Assembly: GCF_003129925.1 (NCBI RefSeq)
Contig: NZ_QFFN01000006.1
Coordinates: 1 to 64,000 of the forward strand
Source: Bifidobacterium catulorum
Lineage (GTDB): Bacteria > Actinomycetota > Actinomycetes > Actinomycetales > Bifidobacteriaceae
Direction: 5' to 3'
DNA length: 64,000 nt
The translations under genes and the position numbers were made by a program. Below the pieces are notes generated by a model. It had not been told where the DNA came from, ran no database searches, and worked only from the letters and a program-made list of their open reading frames with translations. This document shows positions 16,642-28,307 of the stretch, piece by piece (within the stretch, counting starts at the first letter, position 1; every line of letters starts with the position of its first letter).

Positions 16642-17310
16642 ATGTTCCGTCTGTTCTCCAAACATGCCCCCGCAGAGACCGGCAATGCCGATTTCCGCAT
16701 CCCCGGACGGCTGCGCGCGCCCGAAGGATTCGCCGCGCTGACGCTCAGGCCCATGACGTTGGACGATCTTGACGAGTGGAGCGAGGTGAGACGGTTCAAC
16801 GACGACTGGCTGAAACCCTGGGATTCCGGCGACCCGATGAACGGGCCGACCATCACGTTCAACGAGTGGGTGAACCGGCAGCGGCGGGCCGAGCAGTCCG
16901 GTCGGGGCGCCGTCATGCTGATGATCGCGGACGGCCGCATCGTCGGCCAGATATCCCTGGGCGCCATCTGCTACGGAGCCATGCGCACCGGGACGATCGG
17001 CTACTGGGTCGACAGACGCTGCGTGGGGCACGGCTATGCGCCGATCGCGTTGGCGTTGCTCGCCGATTGGGCGCTGCTCGACGAGACCGGACCGATGCTG
17101 CACAGCATCGAGGTAGCGATCCTGCCCGAGAACGCGCGCTCCCGCCGTGTGGTGGAGAAGCTCGGTCTCGTCTACGAGGGCGTGCGACGTAGTTATATGT
17201 ATGTGAACGGACAATGGCGCGACCACGACATCTATACGTTGGTGAGTTCCGACGTCCACGGCCGTGTCATCGACAGGCTGCGTGCCGGCGTGCCGACCCC
17301 GGCACCGTAA
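16642..17310 (+). CDS. GNAT acetyltransferase (RimJ/RimL type)
   Basis: 222 residues. Acetyl-CoA-dependent N-acetyltransferase fold: ALTLRPMTLDDLDEW at the start of the fold, the GTIGYWVDRRCVGHGYAPIA segment that forms the acetyl-CoA loop, and VEVAILPENARSRRVVEKLG near the end, as in the ribosomal-protein acetyltransferase group. The protein substrate is unknown. The ATG at 16642 has GATAAT ending 8 nt before it. The GGGAGG there is only one base from the ATG, too close for a normal ribosome binding site, so a leaderless start is likely; an in-frame ATG at 16633 is the alternative. It is divergent from the cyclo-ligase gene. Confidence 0.85.
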   Translation: MFRLFSKHAPAETGNADFRIPGRLRAPEGFAALTLRPMTLDDLDEWSEVRRFNDDWLKPWDSGDPMNGPTITFNEWVNRQRRAEQSGRGAVMLMIADGRIVGQISLGAICYGAMRTGTIGYWVDRRCVGHGYAPIALALLADWALLDETGPMLHSIEVAILPENARSRRVVEKLGLVYEGVRRSYMYVNGQWRDHDIYTLVSSDVHGRVIDRLRAGVPTPAP

Positions 17311-17433
17311 AGGGCCCGGAACGACGGCCGGGCGCGCGTGTCCGGCACGGCGATGTGCAAACTCTGTGTCGGTCTTCGACACGCGCGACATGAACGAAAG
17401 TGTTTTTCAGGGGCGTACCTTATCGTAGAGTGC

Positions 17434-19164
17434 ATGGATTTGGATTCGCTCGCCAGTGTCGTACTGTGGGCGATCATCGCGATACTCGTGTTCGGGCTGC
17501 AGCCGTGGAAAACCACACGGAGCATGAAAAACGCGATGGAGCATCGTTCCGACCGATATTCCGCATCTTTGCATATCATCGATATGAACGATGGCATGCG
17601 ATTCGGCGATAGACACGGGAACATCGTCGGGAAAGGGGCAGCAATGCAGTCTTCCGGGCAGGCCGCCAGACTTGACGACAAGAAGATAGCGCATGTTCGC
17701 GCGCTGCGTCGTGACGCCATACGCAGAAGGCGTATTCTGGTGCTTTCCCTCGCCGTCGTCGCCGTCGTGGTGCTGGTACTGGCGTTGGCCCTGCATTTCA
17801 GTCCGCTGTTCGCCCTGATTCCCGTGGCGCTGGACGCGGCCGTGCTGGCTCTGGGTGCCCGGGCGTCGAAGCAGGCCCGTGAATGGGAGCATATGGTGGC
17901 GAAGGCGAAGAAGGCCGCCCGCAACAGAAGCCGTCAGGAGGCCGCCTCCGTACAGCAGACCCCCGCCATGCGCGCCGCGCGACGTCTGCGGCATGTGGAC
18001 GCGGATGAGGCCCGGGCGGATGATGCGCGGACGGGGGAGGATTCCGCCACGTACGCCATGTCAGAGCAGGAGATCCGCAGGACCATCGAACAGGCCAAGG
18101 CGGAGAAGCAGGCCGCGCTTGAGGCGCGCGAGGTGCAGCGCGCCGCGGTGGAGGCGGCCAACCGGAAGGCCCGCGAGGAGGTGGCCGCCCGCAAGCGTGC
18201 CGAGGCCGAGGAGCGACGTCGGCGTGAGGAGGCCGAGCGTCGTCGTGCCGAAGCCCGGGCCGCCGAGGCGAAGAAGGCCGAGCAGGAGCGTCGCGCACGG
18301 GCCGAGGCCCGAAGCCGTCAGGAGGGCGAATCGACGGCGGCGAAGACGACGGACGGGCGCCGACAGGCAACCCCGCGGCAGTCCGTGCAGGCCAATGTGC
18401 AGGCCACCGTGCAAGCCACTATGCAAGCCACTGTGCAGACGGTCTCCACCAAGACCCCGCAGCCCCGTCCCTCGGAAGCCAAGGCCCCGACCAAGCCGGT
18501 GCATGAGCCGAAGCCCGCGGAACCGGACGACTACACCGCCGAGCTGGCCAAGGTCTCGCCTTCGCACCCTCTGGACGCCTTCGAACTCGCCTCCAACCAG
18601 GACCTCATCTCCTTCTCTCTGGGCTCGCCGCGTCAGGGCAACGAGGTGGCGGCGTCCGAACCGCAGAGCCGCGAGATCAAGTCGACCAAACAGGTGGCGC
18701 ACGCCGAACCGGTCAAGGCCGGGAACGGCTCCGCCGCCGAGAAGCCCATCGCGACGTCGGCGGGCAAAGCCGCTGACGGCAAGGCGTCCGACGCCAAGAC
18801 CCCGGTCGAGAAGCCGTCGGTCGAAAAGCCGGCGAGGGCACGCCAGAAGGCCGCTTTCGCCAAGCCGGGGGACATATGGCAGTCGTCGCTGGCCCGCTCC
18901 GTCTCGCGTAGGAAGCCCCGTACGCAGCGCCAGGACCCTCGTGGCGATGCCGCCACTTCCGAAGAGACGGCACACACCACCACTGCCGCTTCCCGGGACA
19001 ACGCCGTGGAGAAGCTCATTGACGCCAAGAGGGTCGAGCGTCATGCCGCCCAGCACAACGAGCGCCAGGCGGCGCGCAGCAAGGAGGAGGTCGCAGCCCC
19101 CAAGGCGAGCGGCGACTCCCTCGGCACCGACGTCGACGCCGTCCTCGCCCGTCGCCGCGGCTGA
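17434..19164 (+). CDS. Membrane protein with long Ala/Glu/Arg coiled coil, unknown
   Basis: 576 residues, not recognised. An N-terminal hydrophobic segment (VVLWAIIAILVFGLQP, about 9-24) and a hydrophobic pair around residues 100-150 (ILVLSLAVVAVVVLVLALAL and the ALIPVALDAAVLALG region) suggest membrane anchoring. They are followed by a long charged coiled coil (about 205-300, repeated EERRRREEAERRRAEA-type heptads). A short tetrapeptide array (VQAN/VQAT/MQAT, encoded by 12-bp repeats at 18388-18440) follows, then a low-complexity Lys/Pro/Ala tail. The ATG at 17434 has TATCGT ending 8 nt before it and no ribosome binding site. It may act in the cell envelope or division, but nothing proves that. 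Confidence 0.65.
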   Translation: MDLDSLASVVLWAIIAILVFGLQPWKTTRSMKNAMEHRSDRYSASLHIIDMNDGMRFGDRHGNIVGKGAAMQSSGQAARLDDKKIAHVRALRRDAIRRRRILVLSLAVVAVVVLVLALALHFSPLFALIPVALDAAVLALGARASKQAREWEHMVAKAKKAARNRSRQEAASVQQTPAMRAARRLRHVDADEARADDARTGEDSATYAMSEQEIRRTIEQAKAEKQAALEAREVQRAAVEAANRKAREEVAARKRAEAEERRRREEAERRRAEARAAEAKKAEQERRARAEARSRQEGESTAAKTTDGRRQATPRQSVQANVQATVQATMQATVQTVSTKTPQPRPSEAKAPTKPVHEPKPAEPDDYTAELAKVSPSHPLDAFELASNQDLISFSLGSPRQGNEVAASEPQSREIKSTKQVAHAEPVKAGNGSAAEKPIATSAGKAADGKASDAKTPVEKPSVEKPARARQKAAFAKPGDIWQSSLARSVSRRKPRTQRQDPRGDAATSEETAHTTTAASRDNAVEKLIDAKRVERHAAQHNERQAARSKEEVAAPKASGDSLGTDVDAVLARRRG

Positions 19165-19202
19165 ACGGCCCGCGCCGCCGTCTTCGCTATCGGCAAACCC
19201 GA

Positions 19203-19229
19203 TTAGCACTCAAGTTGGCAGAGTGCTAA
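19203..19229 (+). promoter_or_regulatory. CIRCE operator (HrcA site)
   Basis: Perfect TTAGCACTC (19203-19211), 9-nt spacer, GAGTGCTAA (19221-19229). This is the exact consensus bound by the heat-shock repressor HrcA. Confidence 0.97.
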
Positions 19230-19243
19230 TTTCGCGCTACCAT
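19215..19243 (+). promoter_or_regulatory. groES promoter inside the CIRCE element
   Basis: -35 TTGGCA (19215-19220) falls in the CIRCE spacer. After a 17-bp spacer comes -10 TACCAT (19238-19243). HrcA binding would block polymerase directly. Confidence 0.75.
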
Positions 19244-19349
19244 AACGAATAGCGCAAAGGGACGTTCACCCGAGTGATCGTCAGCCTCTCGGCGGCGTTC
19301 TGGCGTGGGAATTGTACCGAATTTGCTCTTACGAAAGAGGAGGCCCACA

Positions 19350-19643
19350 GTGTCGATTGCAATCACACCGTTGGAAGACAAGATTGTCATCAAGCAGGCC
19401 GCTGCTGAAACCCAGACCGCTTCCGGTCTGTACATCCCGGACAACGCCAAGGAGAAGCCGCAGCAGGGCGAGGTCCTGGCCGTCGGCCCGGGCCGCCGCG
19501 ACGACAAGGGCGAGCGCATCCCCGTCGACGTCAAGGTTGGCGACAAGGTCCTGTACTCCAAGTACGGCGGCACCGAGGTCAACTACGGCGGCGAGGACTA
19601 CCTGATCGTCTCCGCCCGCGACGTTCTCGGCATCCTGAACTGA
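19350..19643 (+). CDS. groES: Co-chaperonin GroES
   Basis: 97 residues, normal size. It contains [15 protein letters not shown], the mobile loop ([15 protein letters not shown]) that caps GroEL, the [16 protein letters not shown] strand and [26 protein letters not shown] at the end. Ten-kDa lid of the GroEL folding chamber. The GTG at 19350 follows AAAGAGGAGG. groEL is not adjacent, as is common in actinobacteria, where it lies elsewhere. Controlled by HrcA through CIRCE, and followed by a terminator. Confidence 0.97.
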   Translation: MSIAITPLEDKIVIKQAAAETQTASGLYIPDNAKEKPQQGEVLAVGPGRRDDKGERIPVDVKVGDKVLYSKYGGTEVNYGGEDYLIVSARDVLGILN

Positions 19644-19664
19644 TTGCCTCGAATCCTTATGCAT

Positions 19665-19694
19665 GACTCCCGCCCGGTCGGCGGGAGTCTTTTT
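19665..19694 (+). terminator. groES terminator
   Basis: GACTCCCGCC (19665-19674) pairs with GGCGGGAGTC (19680-19689), then TTTTTG. Confidence 0.9.
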
Positions 19695-19833
19695 GTTTGC
19701 CGGTGTTCGTCGGCGTTCCCCGTGAAGCCGGAGGGACCCGTGCCCGTTGCCGTGTTCAACGGCGGTTTGCTAGGCTGGATGCAAATCCGACAGACGCAAT
19801 GCCAGACACAATACCGATGATCGGAGAATGCCC

Positions 19834-20806
<973 letters not shown>

Positions 20807-20814
<8 letters not shown>

Positions 20815-23800
20815 CCGGCGCCGTCTCCACGGCCGGGGACTGCTCCGGCCGACGTTCCGCGCCCTCGTCGTGGTCCTGGTCGTCGCCGCGGCCACGATTC
20901 TGGGGTTGGCGTTGGACGCCGCCTCGCTGATGGCGATGGCCATCGCCGGTGCGGCTACGCTGATGGTCTCCCTGCCGTTGGCCGTCATCCAACGACGTCT
21001 GGTACGGAACGTGGCCACGGGCATGGGTGTCGACGGCATGCTCCGTGAATATCGTCGCCGACGCCGTAACAGTCGGATGGCCCTGCTGATGCCTTGCGAC
21101 GTCGATGTCGTCGGACAATGGACGCAACTCGACCAGTACGAGCATACGGTGCGCCGATTCGCGGGGGAGCGGCCGTGCGAACGAGGACTGTACCGTCTGG
21201 ACTCCGTGGCCGCACGGTGGGTCGATGTGTTCGGATTATGGGCGAACCGTACCGTGACGCCCAACGGCGCGGAGGTCCGAAACCTTGCAGACCCCGATCT
21301 GGCGGACGACGCCGTTGCGGCCACATCCGCGGTAATGGGCCGTCTTGCGCATGCGGACGTGGCCGGCGTACGCGAATACGAGTCCGGCGATCCCTGGCGC
21401 ATGATCGCATGGCGGCAGACCGCGCACCGCGGCGAACTTATGACACGCGACGGCGGCCGTGACCGGGCGGCCGACGCGCTCATCATCATCGATACGTGGG
21501 ATGTTGATACATCGGACGTCTCCCACAGTGCCGGCGACGCCGACGTCATGTTCGACGCGTGTCTCGCCACGGCCATGAAGCAGTGCGACGCCATATGGGC
21601 CTCCGGGGGCCGTGTTACGGTGACGGACGGCGTCCACCACCATGCCGACACCGATTCCATAGCGCGGTTCCTTGCCGCGGCGCGGCCGGAAACGCACACG
21701 GACGGCGGACGGGACGGCGTTGGGGACCCCACCGGCCCGGCTGGCCGGGCGGAGGCGGTCTCCCGGCGGCTGGCGTCGCTCGGACCTCACACCGTGGCGA
21801 TGCTGGTCACCGCCGCAGCGTCGTCCACACCGATTGTGGACGACGGGGAAAAATCTGGGGATATCCCATCGTCCGCATCATTCAAAACGGCGTTGCGAGG
21901 CACGCTGCCGCAGAACCGGCTCGTCGTCATACGGCCGGACGCCGATGGGGCGGCGACAACGAAACGACAGGCAACGGCGGAACACCGGACGGAGGGGGAA
22001 TCCGAGAAACCCGACGCCGCAGTGTCGATTCCAGCTGTGTCGATTCCAGCCATGTCGATTCCTGCCGTGCTGATTCGCGCCCTGACGGTTCCGGCCGCAC
22101 TCGCCATCGCCATATGGCAGGCCACGGCCCTGTTCTCCATCGGCTGGTGGACGTGGTTCGCCCTCGCGTCGTTCGTCGCCATCGGCGTGGAATCATCGAT
22201 CCCAGGCAGGAGGCCCGGAACCCGCGCCCTGCGGTGCGCCGTCGTCAGCGCGATGCTGACGGTCGCGGCCGTGGTGACGGTCATGGCGCGTGTACGGCGC
22301 ATGATGGGCGAGACGTCCCCGGGCGCCGGCACCGGCGATGCCGCATGGCTCGGCTCCGTGCGGTCGGCCATCGTCGACGGTGCCACGGAGATTTACGAAC
22401 AGTATGTGCCGGTCACGGTCAGCGGCAACGCCGACGTGCTCCTGCTGGTCGTCGTCGCCATCGTCGCGGTGGTGCTGCGTTGCCTGCTTGCCATACGGTC
22501 GTTCCGTCCGGTGTGCGCGCTGCTGCCGATGATTCTCATGGCCGTAGACTATGCGTGGCTCGGCCAGGAGACGCCCCTGCCGTGGATCGTGGCCTGCGCC
22601 GGCCTCGTCGTCATCCTGCTCTGGGCCGGGCATGACCGGCGCTTCGCGGCGCCGGTGCCGATCATCGCATCCGTCGTCGTCATGGCGCTCACCGCGGCCC
22701 TCACCCCGCCCGCCGTCATCGCCGCGCAGCGCGTCGACATCCCGCTCGGGGAATCCGGCGGCCTGTTCTCCAACAGCACCATCAACCCGATGGTAGACCT
22801 CAAAAGGGGCGTCAACCGGGTCGGCGGCGTCACCGCATTCACCTATACGGGCGGGCGTCGGCTCTACTTCCGCCTCGCCACGCTCGACGACTTCAACGGC
22901 GACACCTGGTCGTTCTCCCGCAGGCTCAGCGACGGCGGCGATTTCTACGGCGGCGCCTCGGGCGCTGATTCCGACGGGCGGCGGCAGGGCGAGATACAAC
23001 TGGGATACTCCACGTTCTTCAACAACCGCACGCCCATCGACCGCTATCTCGACATCCTCGGCACGGACGCCGATGCCGACATCCCCGTCAGGGACGTGAA
23101 CACCACCGTGACCATCAACGATTTGCGCTCGCGCTTCCTGCCCGTCCCCGCAGGCACCGTCACCGCATCCGGCATGGGAGGCGGATGGCGTCAGGGCGGC
23201 GACACCGCCATCTACTCCACATCTTCCAGTACGGATACGGGCATGGGGTATACGGTCGAAGGCCGGTATCTCGCGCCCATCGCATCCGTCGGGGATTTTC
23301 GCCGCATCACCGCGCTGACCGATCTGGAGCGCAAGGCCGTCGAGGCCCGGCAACGCCAGCTGATCCATATCGGCATCGTCGGAGGCGAAACCGTGACGGA
23401 TGGGGACGGCGACGTCGTCGGACAGGTCACCCAGGCCGGGATACGGCTGTCCGACGCGTTCATCCGTGCTCATGACCTCGATGCGCGAACATCCCGCGTG
23501 CTTGTTGCGACGCCGCTGTCCGACGATTCGTCGTCGAACGGTCCGGCATCCGACGACGCGATGAATGGCGGCACGGGGCCGTCCGTTCAGCGGTATGTCA
23601 TCGACAAGAACCCGCCGTCGTGGATGATGCGGCAGGCGCGCGCCTATGGCACCGGCGAATATGCGAACTCGCTGCCGGACGACGAATTCGTGATGATAAC
23701 CCTGTCGGGCTACTCCGGCGGCGCATCATACGAGGACCCCTACGATTGGGGTGTAAAGGCTCCGCGGGGCTATGACGAGCTGCCGTCCCATCTGCCCGAC

Positions 23801-24967
23801 CAAATCAAGGCCGTCGTCGGCAACGCCGCCAGGCAGGGCATCTCCACGCGCGGCCGCAGCGCCGACGAGCAGATCGCCGCCATGCGCTATCTGGTGGACT
23901 ATTTCACCACCAGCGGATTCTCATACTCCCTCGACGCCCCGGACGGCTCCGGACGCAACAACCTGGGCGTCATCGGCGACTTCCTCGACCGCAGGACCGG
24001 CTACTGCGCGCATTACGCGTCGGCGTTGGCCGTGCTCGGTCGCGCCATGGGCGTCAAGACCCGCATGGTGCTCGGCTACGCGCCCGGCTCCGGCGACGTC
24101 TCCGGAGGGGCGATCGGCGTCTCCAGCAGCCAGCTGCACAGTTGGGTCGAAGCCTACATCGACGGCATCGGATGGGTTCCGTTCGACGTGACGCCCGCCG
24201 CCGACGAATCCCCGTCGTCCGATACGACCCCGTCCGCCGCCACGTCGGCCACGTCGCCGTCCGAATCATCCTCCACCGACGCGTCGTCGTCCGGTTCGTC
24301 GTCCATGGATGACAAGGACACGGATGCCAAGGACACGGGCTCTGGGGGCGAGGCGTCCGCGTCGCCGTCCGCATCCGATGGGGCTGCCGGCAACGCCACG
24401 GACGATGTCGTCGACGCCGCGGCATCGCAGGACACCAAGGGAAGTCCGGTCACATCATATGGCCTACGGGTGCTGGCGTTGCTGGCATGGTCATCGGCGG
24501 TGTACGCCGTTGGCTCCGCCGGCATGTGGACGAGACGGATCCGCCGTCGGCGGCGCTATGCGCGTATCCGCGCCGGCGCCGGCGATGCACCCCGTCTGGC
24601 TTGGCGCGAACTGACCGATTCCGCCTGGGATCACGGCATCCGGTGGACGCGGGGCGCCACCGACCACGAGATGGCGGATGCGATCGTCGCCGCCCTCGGC
24701 GACCATGCCGACGCCGACATGAGACGCATCATCACGGACCATGCCGACGCCGCCGTGCAATCGGCGTTCGCACGACCGGGAACACGCGGCGCGACGACCG
24801 GCGAGCGCTTCCGGACCGACGGAACGGAGGCGTCCATCGCCGGCCTCGAACACGTCCGACAAGCGTTGCACGACATGTGCCGCGCCCGGCATGGGGGAGT
24901 GGGAGGCATGGCCCGTCGCATCGCATCGGCTTTGATTCCCCCCTCCCTTCTGAGGCATGGGGCATAA
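20807..24967 (+). CDS. DUF58-transglutaminase (TgpA-like) fusion membrane protein
   Basis: 1386 residues combining two proteins that are usually separate in MoxR clusters. Residues 1-about 400: two membrane helices then a DUF58 domain with the hallmark VREYESGDPWRMIAWRQTA (about 186-204). Residues 406-425: four 5-residue repeats (VSIPA-like, 15-bp repeats at 22022-22081) at the seam. Residues about 430-680: several membrane helices as in TgpA. Then a large extracytoplasmic part with a transglutaminase core whose catalytic triad is C1067 (GYCAHYA), H1111 (HSWVEAY) and D1127 (FDVTP). A Ser/Asp-rich linker, a final membrane helix near 1220 and a C-terminal cytosolic segment follow. It starts inside the MoxR gene's stop region, without its own ribosome binding site. 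The natural substrate is unknown. Confidence 0.88.
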
Positions 24968-25013
24968 TGGTCGTAGGCAATAACGGCCGAAGCGCCGATT
25001 CGAAGGAGAAACC

Positions 25014-25565
25014 ATGGTCATCGGCATCGTCATCGCAGTAATCGTCGTCGGGGTGGCCGTCTGGGCCGTCACGGCATACAACGGTCTGGTCGCATTGCGC
25101 AACAGGGTGGACAACGGCTGGGCGCAGATCGATGTGCAGCTCAAGCAGCGCGCCGACCTCATTCCCAACATCGTGGAGACGGTCAAGGGCTATGCGTCCC
25201 ACGAGTCACGGACGCTGCAGGCCGTCACCGATGCGCGCGCCCGCGCCGCAGCGGCCTCCACCACCGCCGAGCGCGCGGCCGCCGAAACCCAGGTGGGACA
25301 GGCCCTCATGAACCTTCTGGCCACCGCCGAGGCATACCCGCAGCTGCAGGCCAACCAGAACTTCCTCGACCTCCAATCGCAGCTCAAGGCCCTGGAGGAC
25401 AAGATCGCCTACGCCCGGCAGTTCTACAACGATGTCGTGCTCAAATACAACACGAAGATCCAGACGGTGCCAAGCAACATCATCGCCGGCATGTTCCACT
25501 TCACCGAACGCGGGTTCTTCAAGGTCGAGGAGCCAGACAGGGCCGTGCCGCAGGTCCGGTTCTGA
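25014..25565 (+). CDS. LemA-family protein
   Basis: 183 residues. One N-terminal membrane helix ([18 protein letters not shown]), then a helical domain with the family signature [20 protein letters not shown] and [20 protein letters not shown]. LemA proteins are anchored with the N terminus outside and are commonly paired with DUF2207 proteins, as here (next gene). AAGGAGAAACC precedes the ATG. A CATAAT hexamer at 24962-24967 could give it its own promoter within the MoxR cluster. Confidence 0.92.
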   Translation: MVIGIVIAVIVVGVAVWAVTAYNGLVALRNRVDNGWAQIDVQLKQRADLIPNIVETVKGYASHESRTLQAVTDARARAAAASTTAERAAAETQVGQALMNLLATAEAYPQLQANQNFLDLQSQLKALEDKIAYARQFYNDVVLKYNTKIQTVPSNIIAGMFHFTERGFFKVEEPDRAVPQVRF

Positions 25566-25629
25566 CCGCATACGCCGGACATGAGGCGGCACGGGATCGC
25601 GGATCGCAGACAAGAGGAAAGAGGACGTG

Positions 25630-27654
25630 ATGAACGATCGGATACGTTCCATGAAGGGGATATGCGCCGGCCACGTCATACGCGCCGCCGTCGCCGTACT
25701 GCTGGCCGTGGCGGGGTTGCTGACGTTCGCCGGCTGCGGCGTGCGCGGCTCCGACGAGCCGATGACGCTGGACGCGCTCAACTATGACGTGAAGGTCCAG
25801 TCCAACGGTGATCTGCGCATCAGCGAAACATGGGACGTGAACCTCGAATCCCGTGAAAACGACGACGGCAGCGCGCGGCCGTGGCATCAGCTGTACCGCA
25901 CGTTCCAATCCAAGCCGAAGGCGTACGACGGCATCAGGGACGTCACGGTGACCGACCTCGATTCCGGCCAGAAGTTCCGTCGGATCGATCTGCCCGACCC
26001 GCAGGGTGTGGACGACACCCAGTACGCCGCACTCGCAGGCAGCTGGTATCTCACCGATACGGGGGAGGGGCGGGAACTCGGATGGAACATCGCCCCCGTC
26101 GAGAGCGGCACGGCCAGGTTCCGCATCTCCTACACCGCGGTCAACGCGGTCACCCGGCTTGCGGACGCCGCCGAATTCAACTGGCAGTTCCTCGACCGGT
26201 CCAACGGCGTGTACGCGAAGAAGGTGACCGGCACGATCTCATGGCCCGACTCCGCATCCCGATCCACGGTGAGGGCCTGGCTGCACTACGAGGGCGCCAC
26301 GTCGAACCTCGCCATCGCCGACACCGGCGCGGCGACCTTCACGATAGACGAACTGCCGTCACAGACGCCGGTGGAGGTGCACGCCCTCTTCCCGAAGGCG
26401 CTGGCGGCCCAGGCCAAACGGCAGGCCGACCGCACGTCGGACGACGTGAAGGCGAGCGAGCGGCGGATGGCCGAGGAATGGCAGGCGAAGCAGGAGGCCC
26501 GCCACCGCAGGACGATCATGCTGTGCGTGGCGAGCGCGGTGCTGCTCGTCGTCATGCTGGTCTGGAACATCTGGTCGATCCGCCATTCGCGCCGGCTCAA
26601 CCGTCCGCACGACGACATGCCGTATTGGCGGGACGATCCCGGTGTGTCCCCGGCCGTGGCGGCGAAGATCGACGAGCTTGCCGGCTCCGGACGGCGGGTG
26701 CATCGCAACGGGCTTTCGGCCACCATGCTGTCGCTGGCCCACAAGCGCCGAATCGATCTGAGCGTGCAGCCGGTGTCGCGAAAGGGAAAGCCGGACGTGC
26801 AGGTGACCGTTCGCGACGATGCCGCCGCGGCCTCGGGACGACAGCCCCTGGCCCCGACGGAGGAGGCTCTGCTCGACATACTGCGGCGGGCCGGCACGGA
26901 GCTTGGCGGTTCCTTCACGATGACGGAACTGCGCGGTATGGTCAAGCGGGACGCCGACGAGTTCGACCGGCTGTTCCGGAACTACGACAATCAGCTCGCC
27001 ATGGAATTCGGCGGAACGCTCACCTACACCACCCACCGGTATTCGACGGTGCCGATGCTGGTGAATGTCATCGTCGGCATACTGTCCATGCTCGGATTCG
27101 TCATGCTCGACTGGCCATGGCTCGGCGTTCCGGTGACGGTGGCCTCCGCCATCCTCGCCGCCATCACCCCGATGATGGCGGAATCGGAGCTGCTCACCCC
27201 GGAGGGCCTTGCAGTGGCCGAACGCGTGGAGGGGCTGAAACGCTACATGCTCGACTTCTCGGACTTCTCCAAACGAGGGGTGCCCGATCTGTCGATGTGG
27301 GACTTCTACATGGTGTATGCGACGGCGTTCGGCATCAGCGAGACGGTGTGCAAACAGCTGCGCGACCTCTACCCGCAGCTGGCCGACGGCACGTACATGC
27401 AGGACACCTGGGATTCCAGTCCGGTCATGTACGCGGTGTTCTACGGGTCCATGGCCGGTGGTTCGGCCGATTCGTCATACCCGGCGACTGATTCGATGGA
27501 TCTGGGAACGATGCTCTCCGACAATCTCGCCGACGTGCACAGTGCGCTGGCATCGGCGATGAGCGACTCGTCCGACTCCGGATCGGGGTTCGGCGGAGGC
27601 GGCTTCGGAGGATCCTCCGACGGAGGCGGCGGCGGAGGCATGGGCGGCCGGTGA
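25630..27654 (+). CDS. DUF2207 membrane protein
   Basis: 674 residues. An N-terminal signal/anchor with a lipobox-like LLTFAGCG (about residues 31-38) may make it a lipoprotein. The extracytoplasmic DUF2207 domain follows (about 45-280: LNYDVKVQSNGDLRISETWD). Then comes a membrane helix (about 297-317), a cytosolic part with HTH-like segments, a hydrophobic pair near 480-520, and a Gly/Ser-rich tail ending GGGGGGMGGR, as in many LemA-linked DUF2207 proteins. The ATG at 25630 follows AGAGGAAAGAGGAC; a GTG at 25627 directly precedes it. Function is not established. Its stop codon abuts the stop of the next, convergent gene with no gap. Confidence 0.85.
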   Translation: MNDRIRSMKGICAGHVIRAAVAVLLAVAGLLTFAGCGVRGSDEPMTLDALNYDVKVQSNGDLRISETWDVNLESRENDDGSARPWHQLYRTFQSKPKAYDGIRDVTVTDLDSGQKFRRIDLPDPQGVDDTQYAALAGSWYLTDTGEGRELGWNIAPVESGTARFRISYTAVNAVTRLADAAEFNWQFLDRSNGVYAKKVTGTISWPDSASRSTVRAWLHYEGATSNLAIADTGAATFTIDELPSQTPVEVHALFPKALAAQAKRQADRTSDDVKASERRMAEEWQAKQEARHRRTIMLCVASAVLLVVMLVWNIWSIRHSRRLNRPHDDMPYWRDDPGVSPAVAAKIDELAGSGRRVHRNGLSATMLSLAHKRRIDLSVQPVSRKGKPDVQVTVRDDAAAASGRQPLAPTEEALLDILRRAGTELGGSFTMTELRGMVKRDADEFDRLFRNYDNQLAMEFGGTLTYTTHRYSTVPMLVNVIVGILSMLGFVMLDWPWLGVPVTVASAILAAITPMMAESELLTPEGLAVAERVEGLKRYMLDFSDFSKRGVPDLSMWDFYMVYATAFGISETVCKQLRDLYPQLADGTYMQDTWDSSPVMYAVFYGSMAGGSADSSYPATDSMDLGTMLSDNLADVHSALASAMSDSSDSGSGFGGGGFGGSSDGGGGGGMGGR

Positions 27655-28164
27655 CTACCTCCCGCGCCGGTTGCGCTTCCTGATCTCGCGACGGGCGACG
27701 CGTTCGCGGGCCGCCTGCTGCACCTCGCGCTGCATGGTGAGCTTCTTTTCGAGCTTCGCCTCCGCCCGCTCCTCAGCGGCCTGTTGCGCGGCCGCCACGT
27801 TCTGCGGGTTCACCAGCTGCGATTCCACCGCAACGATCACCAGCGTCACGATCCAGCCGATGCGGAACACCCACATCACCGGCGCGCCCGCCACCAGCAG
27901 ATACAGCATCACGGCGACCACGGCCGTGACCACCAGCATGCCGACCAGCGTGATGATGATCACCTTGCCCACGGTCAGACGGATCTCCTCGTCCGCGCCG
28001 ATGACGAACAGCATCACCACCACGCCGACCAGCCACGGCAGAACATACGCATACATCGACACCACCGGGTCGGTAGCCAGCGCCGCAGTCACGCGGCCGG
28101 CCACCACCGCCACGGCGAACATCGCCGTCATGGTCCACAGGGTCTTCTTATAGGCGGGAAGCAT
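27655..28164 (-). CDS. Small four-helix membrane protein, unknown
   Basis: 169 residues. Four hydrophobic helices (about 9-30, 38-55, 68-90, 95-115) and a charged C-terminal coiled-coil-like tail rich in Ala/Glu/Arg (AAEERAEAKLEKKLTMQREV), ending RRGR. I do not recognise a family. AAGGAGG precedes the ATG at 28164. It is convergent with the DUF2207 gene, sharing no intergenic base. The basic tail suggests the C terminus lies in the cytosol. Confidence 0.65.
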   Translation of the reverse strand: MLPAYKKTLWTMTAMFAVAVVAGRVTAALATDPVVSMYAYVLPWLVGVVVMLFVIGADEEIRLTVGKVIIITLVGMLVVTAVVAVMLYLLVAGAPVMWVFRIGWIVTLVIVAVESQLVNPQNVAAAQQAAEERAEAKLEKKLTMQREVQQAARERVARREIRKRNRRGR

Positions 28165-28307
28165 GGAATATCCTCCTTGATACGGTCTCCGACAAAACAA
28201 AACTATTGAAGATTCTATCTATGACAGGTTGGAACGGCGCGGAATTCCAGCGTTTGCCCCATTTTGCAACGGATGCGGCGGCGCGCCGATTATGGCACGC
28301 TTGACCC

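Noticed and set aside
19350-19643. groESL operon
   Set aside because: No groEL reading frame follows; the next gene is a MoxR ATPase after a terminator.
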